A stretch of DNA of 64,000 nt from Pseudomonas fluorescens. Its GTDB lineage: Bacteria; Pseudomonadota; Gammaproteobacteria; Pseudomonadales; Pseudomonadaceae. The notes under the pieces were generated by a model, which saw only the letters and a program-made list of their open reading frames with translations, was not told where the DNA came from and did not search any database. Below are positions 55,296 through 64,000 of this stretch, one piece after another. The translations under genes and the position numbers were made by a program. The stretch lies in the NCBI RefSeq assembly GCF_900215245.1, contig NZ_LT907842.1:5208001-5272000 (forward strand), written 5' to 3'. How positions within the stretch are numbered: the stretch's first letter is position 1; each line of letters opens with the position of its first letter.

Positions 55296-57593
55296 ATGTT
55301 ATCGACACTCAGGAAGTGGAAAAAGCCGCGCGTAAAGGTTGAAAGAGAGGAGCCAACGCTCGTCACTGAAATAGAGGAATCAACGCGTGTACAGGGTGTT
55401 GAGTTTGCGAATTCGCAACCGGGCCATGACGCTGCCAGATTGCTTAGGTCAGAGGATTATCTCGACCGTTGGCCGGTAGCGCAGTCGATGTACCGGGCTA
55501 TCAAGACAGCGCCTGCCGGGTTTTCCACGCGCATCGGTTTGTACGGCGAGTGGGGGGCAGGAAAGACCAGCGTGTTGAACTTTCTGCACAACATTGCGAT
55601 GGCCAATGAGGACGTGGTCGTCCATGTATCTGCAGGGCGCGCGGCAGATGTTGACAGTTTTATAAGCACTCTCTGTAACAAGATGAGCGTCGAAATAAAA
55701 CGCATGGGGCTCAAGCCGTACGGGCCCGCGGAGCGCAGGCGAAAGCTTGCAGCTGTTTCGTCGAGTGCCGCGGCAGTCACCAGCGCAACCGGTCAGGTAG
55801 TGGGCAAGATGGACGGCGATATCGCCACGACTATCTCCATGGGCGCAGCGTTCGTGGCAACTGTCGCAACTACCATGATGGACCGGTTGAAGCTGACCCT
55901 GGAGGAGCTTGAAGGTCTGCGTGAGGTCCTGGCCAAGCGTGGCGCCCGAGTCATTGTTTTTATCGACGATCTTGATCGAGCCGATCCGGCTATTCTGCCA
56001 AGCACGCTGATGACCTTGCGTGATTATCTCGACTGGCCGGATTTTGCATTTGTGCTGGCGTTCGACAAAGAGATCATTACGTGTTCGCTCAAGGAGTATT
56101 CCACCGCGTTTTCTTCTTCTCGCCAGCCATTCCTTGACAAGATTGTCGACCTTGCATTTGAACTGGAACCGCTATCTGCGCACCAGTGTAAGCATCTGAG
56201 CGAACGGGCCTTGGCAGAGTGTTGCGACTTCATTCCTGAGCAGGCCAGGACCAATACGGCGCAGTGGTTTCCCGACAACCCGCGCAAGGTGCGTGCCATT
56301 GCACGTGAGTTGGGGTGCCTTCGTGATGTTGCAGTGCGTCACGGTGACGGCGAGCTTAAATGGGAGGCGATTATTCTTCAGACGCTGCTCAGGCGCGAAG
56401 TGCCAGCGTGCGCAAAAATTGTCGAGCAGAGGCTGTTGGGCAAAGGCAAGATGGCGCTCGCACTTTCTTTAGGGCCTGATAGCAAAACAGAAGCCTTTGC
56501 GGTGCACCAGGCGGTCTTTGAAGCATCCGGATATGGGCTGGAAAGTGCAGCGCTCCATCGCTTGCGTCAACTGATCGAGAAATTGCAAGGCTTGCGCAAC
56601 TTTCAAGAGTCCGAGCAGATCGACTACGAAATGAGCCTGGTAACGCACGTGCCTTGCTTCACCCAACGTGAACTTATGGATGTAATAACGCAGTGGTCCA
56701 TGAGTCATCGTGATGCGTTGCCGGATGAAGCGCTACGAGCGGCCGCGTTCAGAGGCCAAACGACTCTGGACATTTGTGCCTCGCGCTTTTTGAACATGAC
56801 CCTTGATCAGTATGCAATTTGCAATAGAGAACTCAAAGGGCAGACATTCAAAGCGCAACACAACAAGACTCAGGAACACGCTCTAGCAATCATCCATTTT
56901 CTTGAAAAACTGGTTGCACCACAGCGAGGTGCTGCGTTGGTAAATGCAGCGAGCAGCCTTCAGATATGCAGTCGGATGTTGGACCTGTTCACCACGCATT
57001 CCAGTGTTGCTGACTCTGAGTTACGCAGTGCCGAGCTGCGCATCCTCGAGTGTGTCGCGCAGCGCTGCGTGGACAGGGCGCAGTTGTATTACCAGTGCGT
57101 GCGGTACCGGAGCGAAGCGCCACTCCCTCAGCTTGTTCAGAGCGTCAGTGATATAACAGTGGGTGCAGCGGTGGACGAAGCGTTGGCGCTATTTACAACC
57201 GCCAGTGGCATGAGCCTGTGCCGAATGCAAAGCGCGCCGAATCCACTTCTGGAGATAGTGCGTCGTCACGATTCAGCGCTTTACACCGTTGAGAACAAGG
57301 AACGGTTGCGTCAGTTGCTGCTGGGTGACGAGGGCGAAGAGCGTCGTAGCGTAATGGCGTGGAACTGCATGGAATATTTGCGAATACTAATAGATCGTTC
57401 AAATGATTTTTCACTGTTTTGCACGCACCATCGACCAATGCTAGAGGCGTGCTGGAGTGCTGTCATCGGCGAGGAATGGGTTTCCAGTGGTGAAGAACAA
57501 GTGATGTCCTTGCATCACCGTCTCTGCCTGTGGATCGGAGAGTCGCTTCCTCTTCCTCACTGGGCTAAGGCGTCTCAGCCCACGACTGCATAG
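55296..57593 (+). CDS. KAP-family P-loop NTPase
   Basis: A 765-residue STAND-related KAP NTPase. Walker A is GEWGAGKT at residues 84-91 and Walker B is VIVFIDDLDR at 219-228. Between them, residues 155-195 form a moderately hydrophobic hairpin (AAVTSATGQVVG...MGAAFVATVATTMM), the membrane insertion typical of KAP proteins. The remaining 500 residues are helical with no second recognisable domain. KAP proteins include the plasmid F exclusion protein PifA, so phage or plasmid defence is possible. AGGAAGGAG gives a strong ribosome site. It is an orphan between unrelated genes, less GC-biased than its neighbours in places. Confidence 0.82.
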   Translation: MLSTLRKWKKPRVKVEREEPTLVTEIEESTRVQGVEFANSQPGHDAARLLRSEDYLDRWPVAQSMYRAIKTAPAGFSTRIGLYGEWGAGKTSVLNFLHNIAMANEDVVVHVSAGRAADVDSFISTLCNKMSVEIKRMGLKPYGPAERRRKLAAVSSSAAAVTSATGQVVGKMDGDIATTISMGAAFVATVATTMMDRLKLTLEELEGLREVLAKRGARVIVFIDDLDRADPAILPSTLMTLRDYLDWPDFAFVLAFDKEIITCSLKEYSTAFSSSRQPFLDKIVDLAFELEPLSAHQCKHLSERALAECCDFIPEQARTNTAQWFPDNPRKVRAIARELGCLRDVAVRHGDGELKWEAIILQTLLRREVPACAKIVEQRLLGKGKMALALSLGPDSKTEAFAVHQAVFEASGYGLESAALHRLRQLIEKLQGLRNFQESEQIDYEMSLVTHVPCFTQRELMDVITQWSMSHRDALPDEALRAAAFRGQTTLDICASRFLNMTLDQYAICNRELKGQTFKAQHNKTQEHALAIIHFLEKLVAPQRGAALVNAASSLQICSRMLDLFTTHSSVADSELRSAELRILECVAQRCVDRAQLYYQCVRYRSEAPLPQLVQSVSDITVGAAVDEALALFTTASGMSLCRMQSAPNPLLEIVRRHDSALYTVENKERLRQLLLGDEGEERRSVMAWNCMEYLRILIDRSNDFSLFCTHHRPMLEACWSAVIGEEWVSSGEEQVMSLHHRLCLWIGESLPLPHWAKASQPTTA

Positions 57594-57655
57594 TCCACTC
57601 CCATCGGTTGTCAGTGATTTACTCCCGTCAATCCGTGAAGGTCATTGCAAACATC

Positions 57656-57691
57656 AAAAAAAAGCCCCGCGACCGAATGGACCGCAGGGCT
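57656..57691 (-). terminator. Rho-independent terminator of mexEF-oprN
   Basis: On the minus strand AGCCCTGCGGTCC pairs with GGTCGCGGGGCT (with mismatches) and is followed by seven or more Ts. It lies 42 nt after the oprN stop. Confidence 0.87.
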
Positions 57692-57733
57692 AAAAAATTG
57701 GCTGGATGCGACCAACCAAAGGAGCTCTTTACC

Positions 57734-59149
57734 TCACTGGCTGCTGGCGACGACGGTGTCCGGCTGCCAGCCGCCACCGAGGGCTTTGTAGATCGCGACA
57801 ATCCCGCGATACAAATCCACTTCGGCCTGGGCCTGTGAGTCTTCCGCCGCCAGGCGCTCACGTTGCGCGTCGAGCAGCACCAGGAAGTCCACGGTGCCTT
57901 CGCGATAGCGGATCGCGGCAAGGTCGGCGGCGGCGCGGCTGGATTCACTTTGACGAATCAGCGAGACCAGGCGCTGCTGGCGTTTGCCGTAATCACTGAA
58001 GGCATTTTCCGATTCTTCCAATGCCAGCAACACGTGCTGCTCATACGTCGCCAGGGCGCCATCGGCCTCGGCATTCGCGCCGCGCAAACGCGCACGCACG
58101 CTGCCCAGGTCAAACGCTGCCCACGTGATGCTCGGGCCGAGGGACCAGGCATTTGCCGCCGCCGAGCCGATCTGCGAACCGCGCCCGGCGGTAAAGCCGA
58201 GGAAGCCGCTGAGGCTGACCCGTGGGAACAGGTCCGCCTTGGCTACGCCGATACGGGCGGTGGCGGCGGCCAGTTTGCGTTCGGCACTGAGAATGTCCGG
58301 GCGACGTTGCAGCAGTTGCCCCGGGTCACCGATTGGCAACGCCTTGGCAATCGCCGGCAGGTCTTTCGGGCTCAGGTCCACGCTCAGCTTGTCGGGGCGC
58401 TGGCCGAGGAGGGTGGCGATGCGGTTACGCTCGCGCACTTGCTCGGCTTGCAGTTGCGGCACGCTGGCTTCAACTGCCGCCAGGCGCGCATCGGCGCGTT
58501 CCACGTCGAGCTGGTCGCCGACGCCTGCATCACGCAGGCTGACGGTGATGGTGCGCGATTCCTGCTGGTTCTTCAGGTTGTCCAAGGCGATGCGTTCGCG
58601 CAGCTGGGCGCCGCGCAGTTGGCCGTAAGCGTCTACCAATTCGGCGATCATGGTGACTTGCAGTTGGTACAGGTCGGCTTCCGCCACCTGTTGGTCAGCG
58701 TCGCTGGCTTCGAGGTTGCGGCGGATGCGGCCGAACAAATCGACTTCCCAGGCCATGTCCAGGCCCAGGTCGTAGCGTTCGCTGTTGACCCGTTTGGTGG
58801 TCTGGCCCGGGATCTGGCCTTTGCCCACATCACTGCTGGCGCGAGAGGTAACGACCGGCATGATGTCGGTGGCCACGTCATCACGGATGGCGCGTGCCGC
58901 CCGCAGACGGGCGAAGGCCACCCGCAGGTCGCGGTTACCGCTCAGCGACTGAGTCACCAGTTGGTTGAGGGTCGGGTCCTCGAACTGCTGCCACCAGATG
59001 CCTTCGTACCGGGCGTGGTCATAGCTTTTGGTGTCGGCGGCGGCCGTGATATTGGCCGCCTCCAATTTTTCGGTGGTGTAGTCCGGGCCGACGGCACAGG
59101 CGCTCAGCGCCACTACCAGCAGGCTCGGCAGAAAGACTTTCACACTCAT
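57734..59149 (-). CDS. oprN: Outer-membrane efflux factor OprN-type
   Basis: A 471-residue NodT-family TolC-like lipoprotein. The signal peptide ends with the lipobox LSAC at Cys18. Two outer-membrane-efflux repeats follow; AWEVDLFGRIRRNLEAS and RRPDILSAERKLAAATARIG are the standard signatures. It forms the exit duct for the MexEF-type pump. Its start overlaps the mexF stop in ATGA. Confidence 0.92.
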   Translation of the reverse strand: MSVKVFLPSLLVVALSACAVGPDYTTEKLEAANITAAADTKSYDHARYEGIWWQQFEDPTLNQLVTQSLSGNRDLRVAFARLRAARAIRDDVATDIMPVVTSRASSDVGKGQIPGQTTKRVNSERYDLGLDMAWEVDLFGRIRRNLEASDADQQVAEADLYQLQVTMIAELVDAYGQLRGAQLRERIALDNLKNQQESRTITVSLRDAGVGDQLDVERADARLAAVEASVPQLQAEQVRERNRIATLLGQRPDKLSVDLSPKDLPAIAKALPIGDPGQLLQRRPDILSAERKLAAATARIGVAKADLFPRVSLSGFLGFTAGRGSQIGSAAANAWSLGPSITWAAFDLGSVRARLRGANAEADGALATYEQHVLLALEESENAFSDYGKRQQRLVSLIRQSESSRAAADLAAIRYREGTVDFLVLLDAQRERLAAEDSQAQAEVDLYRGIVAIYKALGGGWQPDTVVASSQ

Positions 59150-62100
59150 TGCTGTGTCTCCAGCTTCAAGGCCTTGGCCGCTTTGCGCGCTTCGCTGCGC
59201 TCCACATAGCGACGGATCAATACGTAGAACACTGGTGTCAGCAACAGGCCGAAGAAGGTCACCCCGATCATCCCGGAGAACACCGCCACGCCCATGGCAT
59301 GACGCATCTCGGCACCGGCACCGCTGGACAACACCAGTGGCACCACACCCATGATGAAGGCGAACGAGGTCATCAGGATCGGCCGCAGACGCAGGCGGCA
59401 GGCTTCCAGTACCGCAGCGAGCGGATCGAGCCCCTCGGCCTGTTTATCCTTGGCGAACTCGACGATCAGAATCGCGTTCTTGCACGCCAGGCCCACCAGT
59501 ACGATCAAGCCGATCTGGGTAAAGATGTTGTTGTCGCCGCCGGAGATGATCACCCCGGTAATGGCCGACAGCAGCGTCATCGGTACGATCAGGATGACCG
59601 CCAGCGGCAGGCTCCAGCTTTCGTATTGGGCCGCGAGTACCAGGAACGCCAGCAGTACGCAGAGCGGGAACACGAACAGTGCAGTGTTGCCCGAGAGGAT
59701 TTGCTGATAAGTCAGGTCGGTCCACTCGTAGGTCATGCCGTTGGGCAGTTCCTCTTTCAGCAGCTTTTCAATCGCCGCCTGGGCCTGGCCGGAGCTGTAG
59801 CCCGGTGCGGCGTTGCCGTTGATTTCGGCGGTGATAAAGCCGTTGTAGTGCATCACACGGTCCGGCCCCGAGGTGTCGCTGACCTTGATGAAGGTCGCCA
59901 GCGGGATCATCTCGCCTTTGTTGTTGCGCACTTTCAACTGGCCGATCTGGTCTTCATCCTGGCGGAACTGCTGCTCAGCCTGCACGTTGACTTGATAGGT
60001 CCGGCCGAAGCGGTTGAAGTCGTTGGCATACAACGAACCCAGGTAGATCTGCAGGGTGTCGAAGATGTCGCTGACCGCCACGCCGTGGGTCTTGGCCTTT
60101 TCGCGGTCGATGGCGGCATCGACCTGGGGCACGTTGACCGTGTAGCTGGTGAACAGGCCGAACAACTCCGGCGTGGTACGGCTCTTGGTGATGATGTTCT
60201 GCACTTCTTTGTACAGCTCGTCATACCCCAGGTTGCCACGGTCTTCGATCTGCAGGCGGAACCCGCCAATCGTGCCCAGGCCCTGTACCGGCGGCGGTGG
60301 GAAGATTGCCATGTAGGCTTCTTCGATGCTGCTGTACTTGCCGTTCAGTGCACCGGCAATCGCACCGGCCGACATGCTCGGGTCTTTACGTTCGTCGAAC
60401 GGCTTCAAGGTCACGAACACGATGCCGCTGTTCGGGCTGTTGGTGAACCCGTTGATCGACAGGCCCGGGAACGCTACTGCGGCTTCGACACCCGGTTGCT
60501 TCAGCGCAATGTCGGACATGCGCTTGATCACCTCTTCAGTGCGGTCCAGGCTCGCAGCGTCCGGCAATTGCGCGAAGGCCACCAGGTATTGCTTGTCCTG
60601 GGCCGGTACGAAGCCGGTGGGGGTGTGGGCAAAACCGAACCAGGTCAGCACCATCAACCCGGCATACAGGAACAAGGCGATACCGCTGCCACGAATAACC
60701 CGGCGTACGGTGCCGACGTAGCCATGGCTGGCCTTGACGAAGAAGCGGTTGAAGGGACGGAACAACCAGCCGCCGAAGATCTTGTCGAGCACCTTGGAGA
60801 AGCGATCCTTCGGCGCATCATGACCGCGCAGCAACACGGCGGCGAGGGCTGGGGACAAGGTCAGCGAGTTGAAAGCGGAAATCACTGTCGATATCGCGAT
60901 GGTCAACGCGAACTGCTTATAGAACTGCCCGGTCAAGCCGCTGATAAAGGCCGCCGGAATGAACACCGCACACAGCACCAACGCCGTGGCGATGATCGGG
61001 CCGGTCACTTCGCTCATGGCCTTTTCAGTGGCCTGGAAGGGTTGCAGCCCCAACTCGATATTACGCTCGACGTTCTCCACCACCACGATGGCGTCGTCCA
61101 CCACGATACCGATCGCCAGTACCAGGCCGAACAGCGACAGCGCGTTAAGCGAGAAGCCAAACAGGTGCATCACCGCAAACGTACCGATCAACGATACCGG
61201 CACCGCCACCAACGGAATGATCGAGGCGCGCCAGGTTTGCAGGAACAGAATCACCACCAGCACCACCAGGATCAGTGCTTCGAACAGGGTGTGCACCACC
61301 GCTTCGATGGAGCCACGCACGAAGATGGTCGGGTCATAGACGATGCTGTAGTCCATCCCTTGCGGGAAGTTCTTTTTCAGCTCTTCCATCTTGCCGCGCA
61401 CTTCGTTGGAGATCTCGATGGCGTTGGAGCCCGGGCGCTGGAAGATCGGGATCGCCACCGCCGGCTGGTTGTTGAGCAACGAACGCAGGGCATATTGGCT
61501 CGAACCCAGCTCGACCCGTGCGATGTCCTTCAGGCGGGTGATTTCACCGTTATCGCCTGCGCGAATAATGATGTTCTCGAACTCTTCCTCCGTCACCAGA
61601 CGGCCCTGAGTGTTCACCGACAACTGGAAGCTGGTGGCATTCGGCGCAGGCTGCGCACCGAGGGCACCGGCGGCCACTTGGCGGTTTTGCTCGCGGATCG
61701 CATTGACTACATCAGTGGCGGTCAGGTTGCGCGACGCGGTCTTGTTCGGGTCCAGCCATACACGCAGGGAGTAGTCGCCCATGCCGAACAGCTGCACATC
61801 ACCCACGCCGCCCAGGCGTGCCAGCTCATCCTTCACATTGAGCAAGGCGTAGTTGGACAGGTAGAGCATGTCGTAACGCTGATCCGGTGAGGTCAAGTGC
61901 ACCACCATGGTCAGGTCGGGGGAGGCCTTGTCCACGGTGATGCCGATGCGCGTGACTTCCTCAGGCAGTTTCGGCTGAGTCCGCGTCACTCGGTTTTGCA
62001 CCTGCACCTGCGCGTTGTCCAGGTCGGTGCCCAGGGCGAAGGTGATGGTCAGGGTCAGCTTGCCGTCGGCGGTGGACTGCGAGGACATGTACAGCATGTT

Positions 62101-62325
62101 CTCGACGCCGGTGATGGCTTGCTCCAGGGGCGCGGCCACGGTTTCACCGATGACTTTGGGGTTGGCACCCGGGAAGTTGGCGCGGACCACGACGGTCGGC
62201 GGCACGACTTCCGGGTATTCGCTGATCGGCAGTTGGAACAGCGAGATTGCACCCGCGATCAGGATCAACAGCGACAGCACCGCTGCGAAGATCGGCCGTG
62301 AAATGAAGAACTTGGAAAAATTCAT
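59146..62325 (-). CDS. mexF: RND multidrug transporter MexF
   Basis: A 1059-residue HAE1-family proton antiporter with 12 helices and two large periplasmic loops. It resembles P. aeruginosa MexF from the first residues (RPIFAAVLSLLILIAGAISL) onward. VVDDAIVVVENVERN in helix 4 carries the proton-relay aspartates and GGVGDVQLFGMG lies in the porter domain. MexF exports chloramphenicol, fluoroquinolones, trimethoprim and quorum-signal precursors. Full length. Confidence 0.95.
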   Translation of the reverse strand: MNFSKFFISRPIFAAVLSLLILIAGAISLFQLPISEYPEVVPPTVVVRANFPGANPKVIGETVAAPLEQAITGVENMLYMSSQSTADGKLTLTITFALGTDLDNAQVQVQNRVTRTQPKLPEEVTRIGITVDKASPDLTMVVHLTSPDQRYDMLYLSNYALLNVKDELARLGGVGDVQLFGMGDYSLRVWLDPNKTASRNLTATDVVNAIREQNRQVAAGALGAQPAPNATSFQLSVNTQGRLVTEEEFENIIIRAGDNGEITRLKDIARVELGSSQYALRSLLNNQPAVAIPIFQRPGSNAIEISNEVRGKMEELKKNFPQGMDYSIVYDPTIFVRGSIEAVVHTLFEALILVVLVVILFLQTWRASIIPLVAVPVSLIGTFAVMHLFGFSLNALSLFGLVLAIGIVVDDAIVVVENVERNIELGLQPFQATEKAMSEVTGPIIATALVLCAVFIPAAFISGLTGQFYKQFALTIAISTVISAFNSLTLSPALAAVLLRGHDAPKDRFSKVLDKIFGGWLFRPFNRFFVKASHGYVGTVRRVIRGSGIALFLYAGLMVLTWFGFAHTPTGFVPAQDKQYLVAFAQLPDAASLDRTEEVIKRMSDIALKQPGVEAAVAFPGLSINGFTNSPNSGIVFVTLKPFDERKDPSMSAGAIAGALNGKYSSIEEAYMAIFPPPPVQGLGTIGGFRLQIEDRGNLGYDELYKEVQNIITKSRTTPELFGLFTSYTVNVPQVDAAIDREKAKTHGVAVSDIFDTLQIYLGSLYANDFNRFGRTYQVNVQAEQQFRQDEDQIGQLKVRNNKGEMIPLATFIKVSDTSGPDRVMHYNGFITAEINGNAAPGYSSGQAQAAIEKLLKEELPNGMTYEWTDLTYQQILSGNTALFVFPLCVLLAFLVLAAQYESWSLPLAVILIVPMTLLSAITGVIISGGDNNIFTQIGLIVLVGLACKNAILIVEFAKDKQAEGLDPLAAVLEACRLRLRPILMTSFAFIMGVVPLVLSSGAGAEMRHAMGVAVFSGMIGVTFFGLLLTPVFYVLIRRYVERSEARKAAKALKLETQQ

Positions 62326-62340
62326 CTTGAGTTGTATCCC

Positions 62341-63582
62341 TTAACCGCGTGGAGTCGCGACGGCTGCGAGCTTGGGCGCGGCTTTATTCGGCGCCACTTG
62401 CTCCAGGTTGCTGGCTTCAAGCGCTTGTCGTTGTTGTGCCAAGGCGGCGAGGGTTTCCTTGCTGGCCATCGGGATCGTTTCCGGTGCAACCGGCGAACCC
62501 GGGCGAATGCGCTGCAGGCCCTTCACGACGATGGTGTCGTCCTTGTTCAAACCGCTGCGCACGATGCGCAGGCCTTCGATCTTCGGCCCCAGTTCCACCG
62601 AGCGATAAGCCGGTTTGTCGCCGTCCATCACCAGCACGAACTTCTTGCCCAGGTCGGTGCCGACCGCTTCGTCATTGATCAACACCGCGGAGTAGGTCCC
62701 GCTGCCGACCAGCTTCAAGCGGGCATACAGGCCAGGGGTGTATTCGCCCTTGCTGTTATCGAACACGGCGCGGCCACGGATGGTGCCGGTGGCCGGGTTG
62801 ACTTGGTTGTCGACGAAGTTCATCTGGCCCAGGTGCGGGTTGCCGGTTTCATTCGACAGGCCCAGGTACACTGGTGTGGTCGCGCCACGGCGGCCTTCGC
62901 GGGCCAGTTCGGTGTACTTGAGGTACACGCGCTCGTCGGCGTCGAAGTAGGCGTAGACCTTGTCGGTGGACACGACGCTGGTCAGCGGCGTGGTGTCGGC
63001 GGTCACCAGGTTGCCGGCGGTGATTTCGGCACGGCTGACGCGGCCGCTGATCGGCGCGGTTACGCGGGTGAAACTCAGGTTCAGCTTGGCGAGGTCCAAC
63101 TGCGCCTGAATCCCGGCGACAGCCGCGCGGGCTTCCTGGGCAGCGGTGGTGCGCGAGTCGGCCAGTTCGGCGGAAATCGCGTTGCTCTGACGCAGGCGTT
63201 CGCCCCGTTGCGCTTCATTATCGCTACGGGTCGCGGCGGCTTTGGTTTGGGCAAGCTGGGCTTCGAGACGGCGCACTTCAGCCTGGAACGGACGCGGGTC
63301 GATCTGGAACAGCAAGTCGCCTTTCTTCACCAGGGCGCCCTCGATGAAAGCAATCTGGTCGATCTGGCCGGACACCCGCGGACGAATCTGCACGGTTTCC
63401 GGCGCTTCCAGGCGACCGGTGAATTCATCCCACTCGTTGACCGGTTGTTCGAGCACCTTGGCCACGCTGATTTTCGCAGGGGGCATGGCGGCCGCTTGTT
63501 CCGGAGTTTTGCCGCACGCGCTCATGACCACCACGGCCAAAATCGCCAGGGGGAAGCGCAAATGTTTGAGTGACTGTTCCAT
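62341..63582 (-). CDS. mexE: RND periplasmic adaptor MexE
   Basis: A 413-residue membrane-fusion lipoprotein. The lipobox MSAC at about residue 22 anchors it in the inner membrane. The order is lipoyl half-motif (VQIRPRVSGQIDQIAFIEGA), coiled-coil hairpin (LAQTKAAATRSDNEAQRGER), lipoyl second half, then beta-barrel. It links MexF to OprN. The ATG at 63582 has GGCGG nine bases upstream; ATGs at 63591 and 63621 are less well placed. Separated from mexF by 15 nt. Confidence 0.94.
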   Translation of the reverse strand: MEQSLKHLRFPLAILAVVVMSACGKTPEQAAAMPPAKISVAKVLEQPVNEWDEFTGRLEAPETVQIRPRVSGQIDQIAFIEGALVKKGDLLFQIDPRPFQAEVRRLEAQLAQTKAAATRSDNEAQRGERLRQSNAISAELADSRTTAAQEARAAVAGIQAQLDLAKLNLSFTRVTAPISGRVSRAEITAGNLVTADTTPLTSVVSTDKVYAYFDADERVYLKYTELAREGRRGATTPVYLGLSNETGNPHLGQMNFVDNQVNPATGTIRGRAVFDNSKGEYTPGLYARLKLVGSGTYSAVLINDEAVGTDLGKKFVLVMDGDKPAYRSVELGPKIEGLRIVRSGLNKDDTIVVKGLQRIRPGSPVAPETIPMASKETLAALAQQRQALEASNLEQVAPNKAAPKLAAVATPRG

Positions 63583-63666
63583 GGAGTGCATCCGCCAATG
63601 TATTTGAGATGGGCGGATCATGCGCGGCGAGGTGCTATGTCACGAATCGAATGAAGCAAAGGTAAC

Positions 63667-63683
63667 TATCATTCGGAATGATA
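63667..63683. promoter_or_regulatory. 17-bp perfect palindrome upstream of mexE, candidate MexT/LysR site
   Basis: TATCATTC-G-GAATGATA. Read on the mexE strand it gives ATCA-N5-nnnGAT-N4-ACCTT, a partial fit to the MexT box I recall (ATCA-N5-GTCGAT-N4-ACYAT). It lies 85 bp before mexE. A Fur-type reading is also possible but weaker. Confidence 0.5.
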
Positions 63684-63895
63684 TAAGCGCGAGATTAGCC
63701 CTCTAGGATGCGGGTTTCGTTAGGCAGCTATCAATGGGCTTGATGACAAAGGTCTATTGCGCAGCGTGCAAGGAACACGGCCATCGTCGTGCTGTCGCCG
63801 GCCAATGGCATTCAAACCGCTCGACCCATTGATCCATCCCAACGCGCTTATTCCGACGCTTTGACGGTGACCGCAGCCGAAATCGAAACGCCCAG
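63684..63895. other. Spacer before mexE without a recognisable gene
   Basis: No credible coding region, terminator or repeat was seen. A minus-strand open frame here has no family features and low hydrophobic order. No mexT-like regulator gene is visible before the window edge. Confidence 0.5.
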
Positions 63896-64000
63896 TCAAT
63901 ACAGGCGTCCACCGCCGATGATAAACAGCACCAGCATGCCGAACATGTAATGCGCCGGCTGCGTTGCCAGCAGCCCTGCGCACAGCATGAGGCCCAACCG
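63896..64000 (-). CDS. C-terminal fragment of a small membrane protein, DoxX-like
   Basis: The last 34 codons of a gene entering from the right edge. They read as a hydrophobic segment ending HYMFGMLVLFIIGGGRLY and a TGA at 63896. The Gly-Gly-Gly-Arg-Leu-Tyr end after a membrane helix is typical of DoxX-family quinol-oxidase-related proteins. The identification is tentative because most of the gene lies outside. Confidence 0.5.
   Translation of the reverse strand, partial: RLGLMLCAGLLATQPAHYMFGMLVLFIIGGGRLY

Noticed and set aside
59149..61890. 913-codon open frame antisense to mexF
   Set aside because: High-GC shadow frame: His/Gln/Arg-rich, no domain, fully opposite a well-conserved RND transporter.
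63720..63983. 87-codon minus-strand open frame upstream of mexE
   Set aside because: No family features, and it overlaps in another frame the better-supported DoxX-like C-terminus.

Overview
The window looks like a chromosomal segment from a Pseudomonas of the fluorescens/putida lineage. The signs are high-GC coding sequence, a complete nic-type nicotinate catabolic cluster, typical Pseudomonas REP/REPIN palindromes beginning GTGGGAGC, an efeUOB-type iron operon, a MexEF-OprN-type efflux pump and a Ku/LigD pair. No rRNA, tRNA, CRISPR array, insertion sequence or prophage was recognised.

Region 1 (1-13.4 kb) is the aerobic nicotinate pathway. nicA-nicB hydroxylates nicotinate to 6-hydroxynicotinate, nicC makes 2,5-dihydroxypyridine, nicX opens the ring, nicD deformylates, nicF deamidates and nicE isomerises maleate to fumarate. 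nicT is the uptake permease. nicR (MarR) and nicS (TetR) are the expected repressors. Beyond nicT the operon continues into an exported nucleoside hydrolase cut by the window edge, which could release the free base from pyridine nucleosides. nicC and nicX diverge from a region holding two GTATAC-centred palindromes. nicA is preceded by a 17-bp direct repeat. Between nicB and nicS lie a long hairpin element and a tandem array of a 273-bp unit built of REPINs.

Region 2 (13.5-31 kb) is mixed housekeeping and accessory material: gamma-glutamyltransferase; a pnuC plus NadR-like kinase pair for nicotinamide riboside salvage; a Cache chemoreceptor; uppP; an amidase; a LysR/MFS/azoreductase group sharing an operator-like palindrome; a secreted hydrolase; two more MFS carriers; the ABC-F protein YbiT; and a methyltransferase.

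Region 3 (31-42 kb) has envelope genes (wzz-like chain-length protein, lpxO-like hydroxylase, pssA), the NHEJ pair ku-ligD, a PQQ-type aldose dehydrogenase, and a TetR regulator with a perfect palindrome upstream.

Region 4 (42.1-49.8 kb) is the least explained part. It holds two tandem paralogues of 1158 and 1269 codons with Pro-rich N-termini, a conserved hydrophobic stretch near the C-terminus and a shared WYAINP end motif. Each has a similar leader with a 13-base identity and an inverted repeat about 42 nt before the start. Their function is unknown; a toxin or effector role is only an inference.

Region 5 (49.8-64 kb) contains the efeU-efeO-efeB-efeM iron operon with a Fur-box-like site, an AraC regulator, an orphan KAP-type P-loop NTPase that may be a defence gene, and the mexE-mexF-oprN operon with a 17-bp palindrome upstream that partly fits a MexT/LysR box. 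The window ends in a fragment resembling a DoxX membrane protein.
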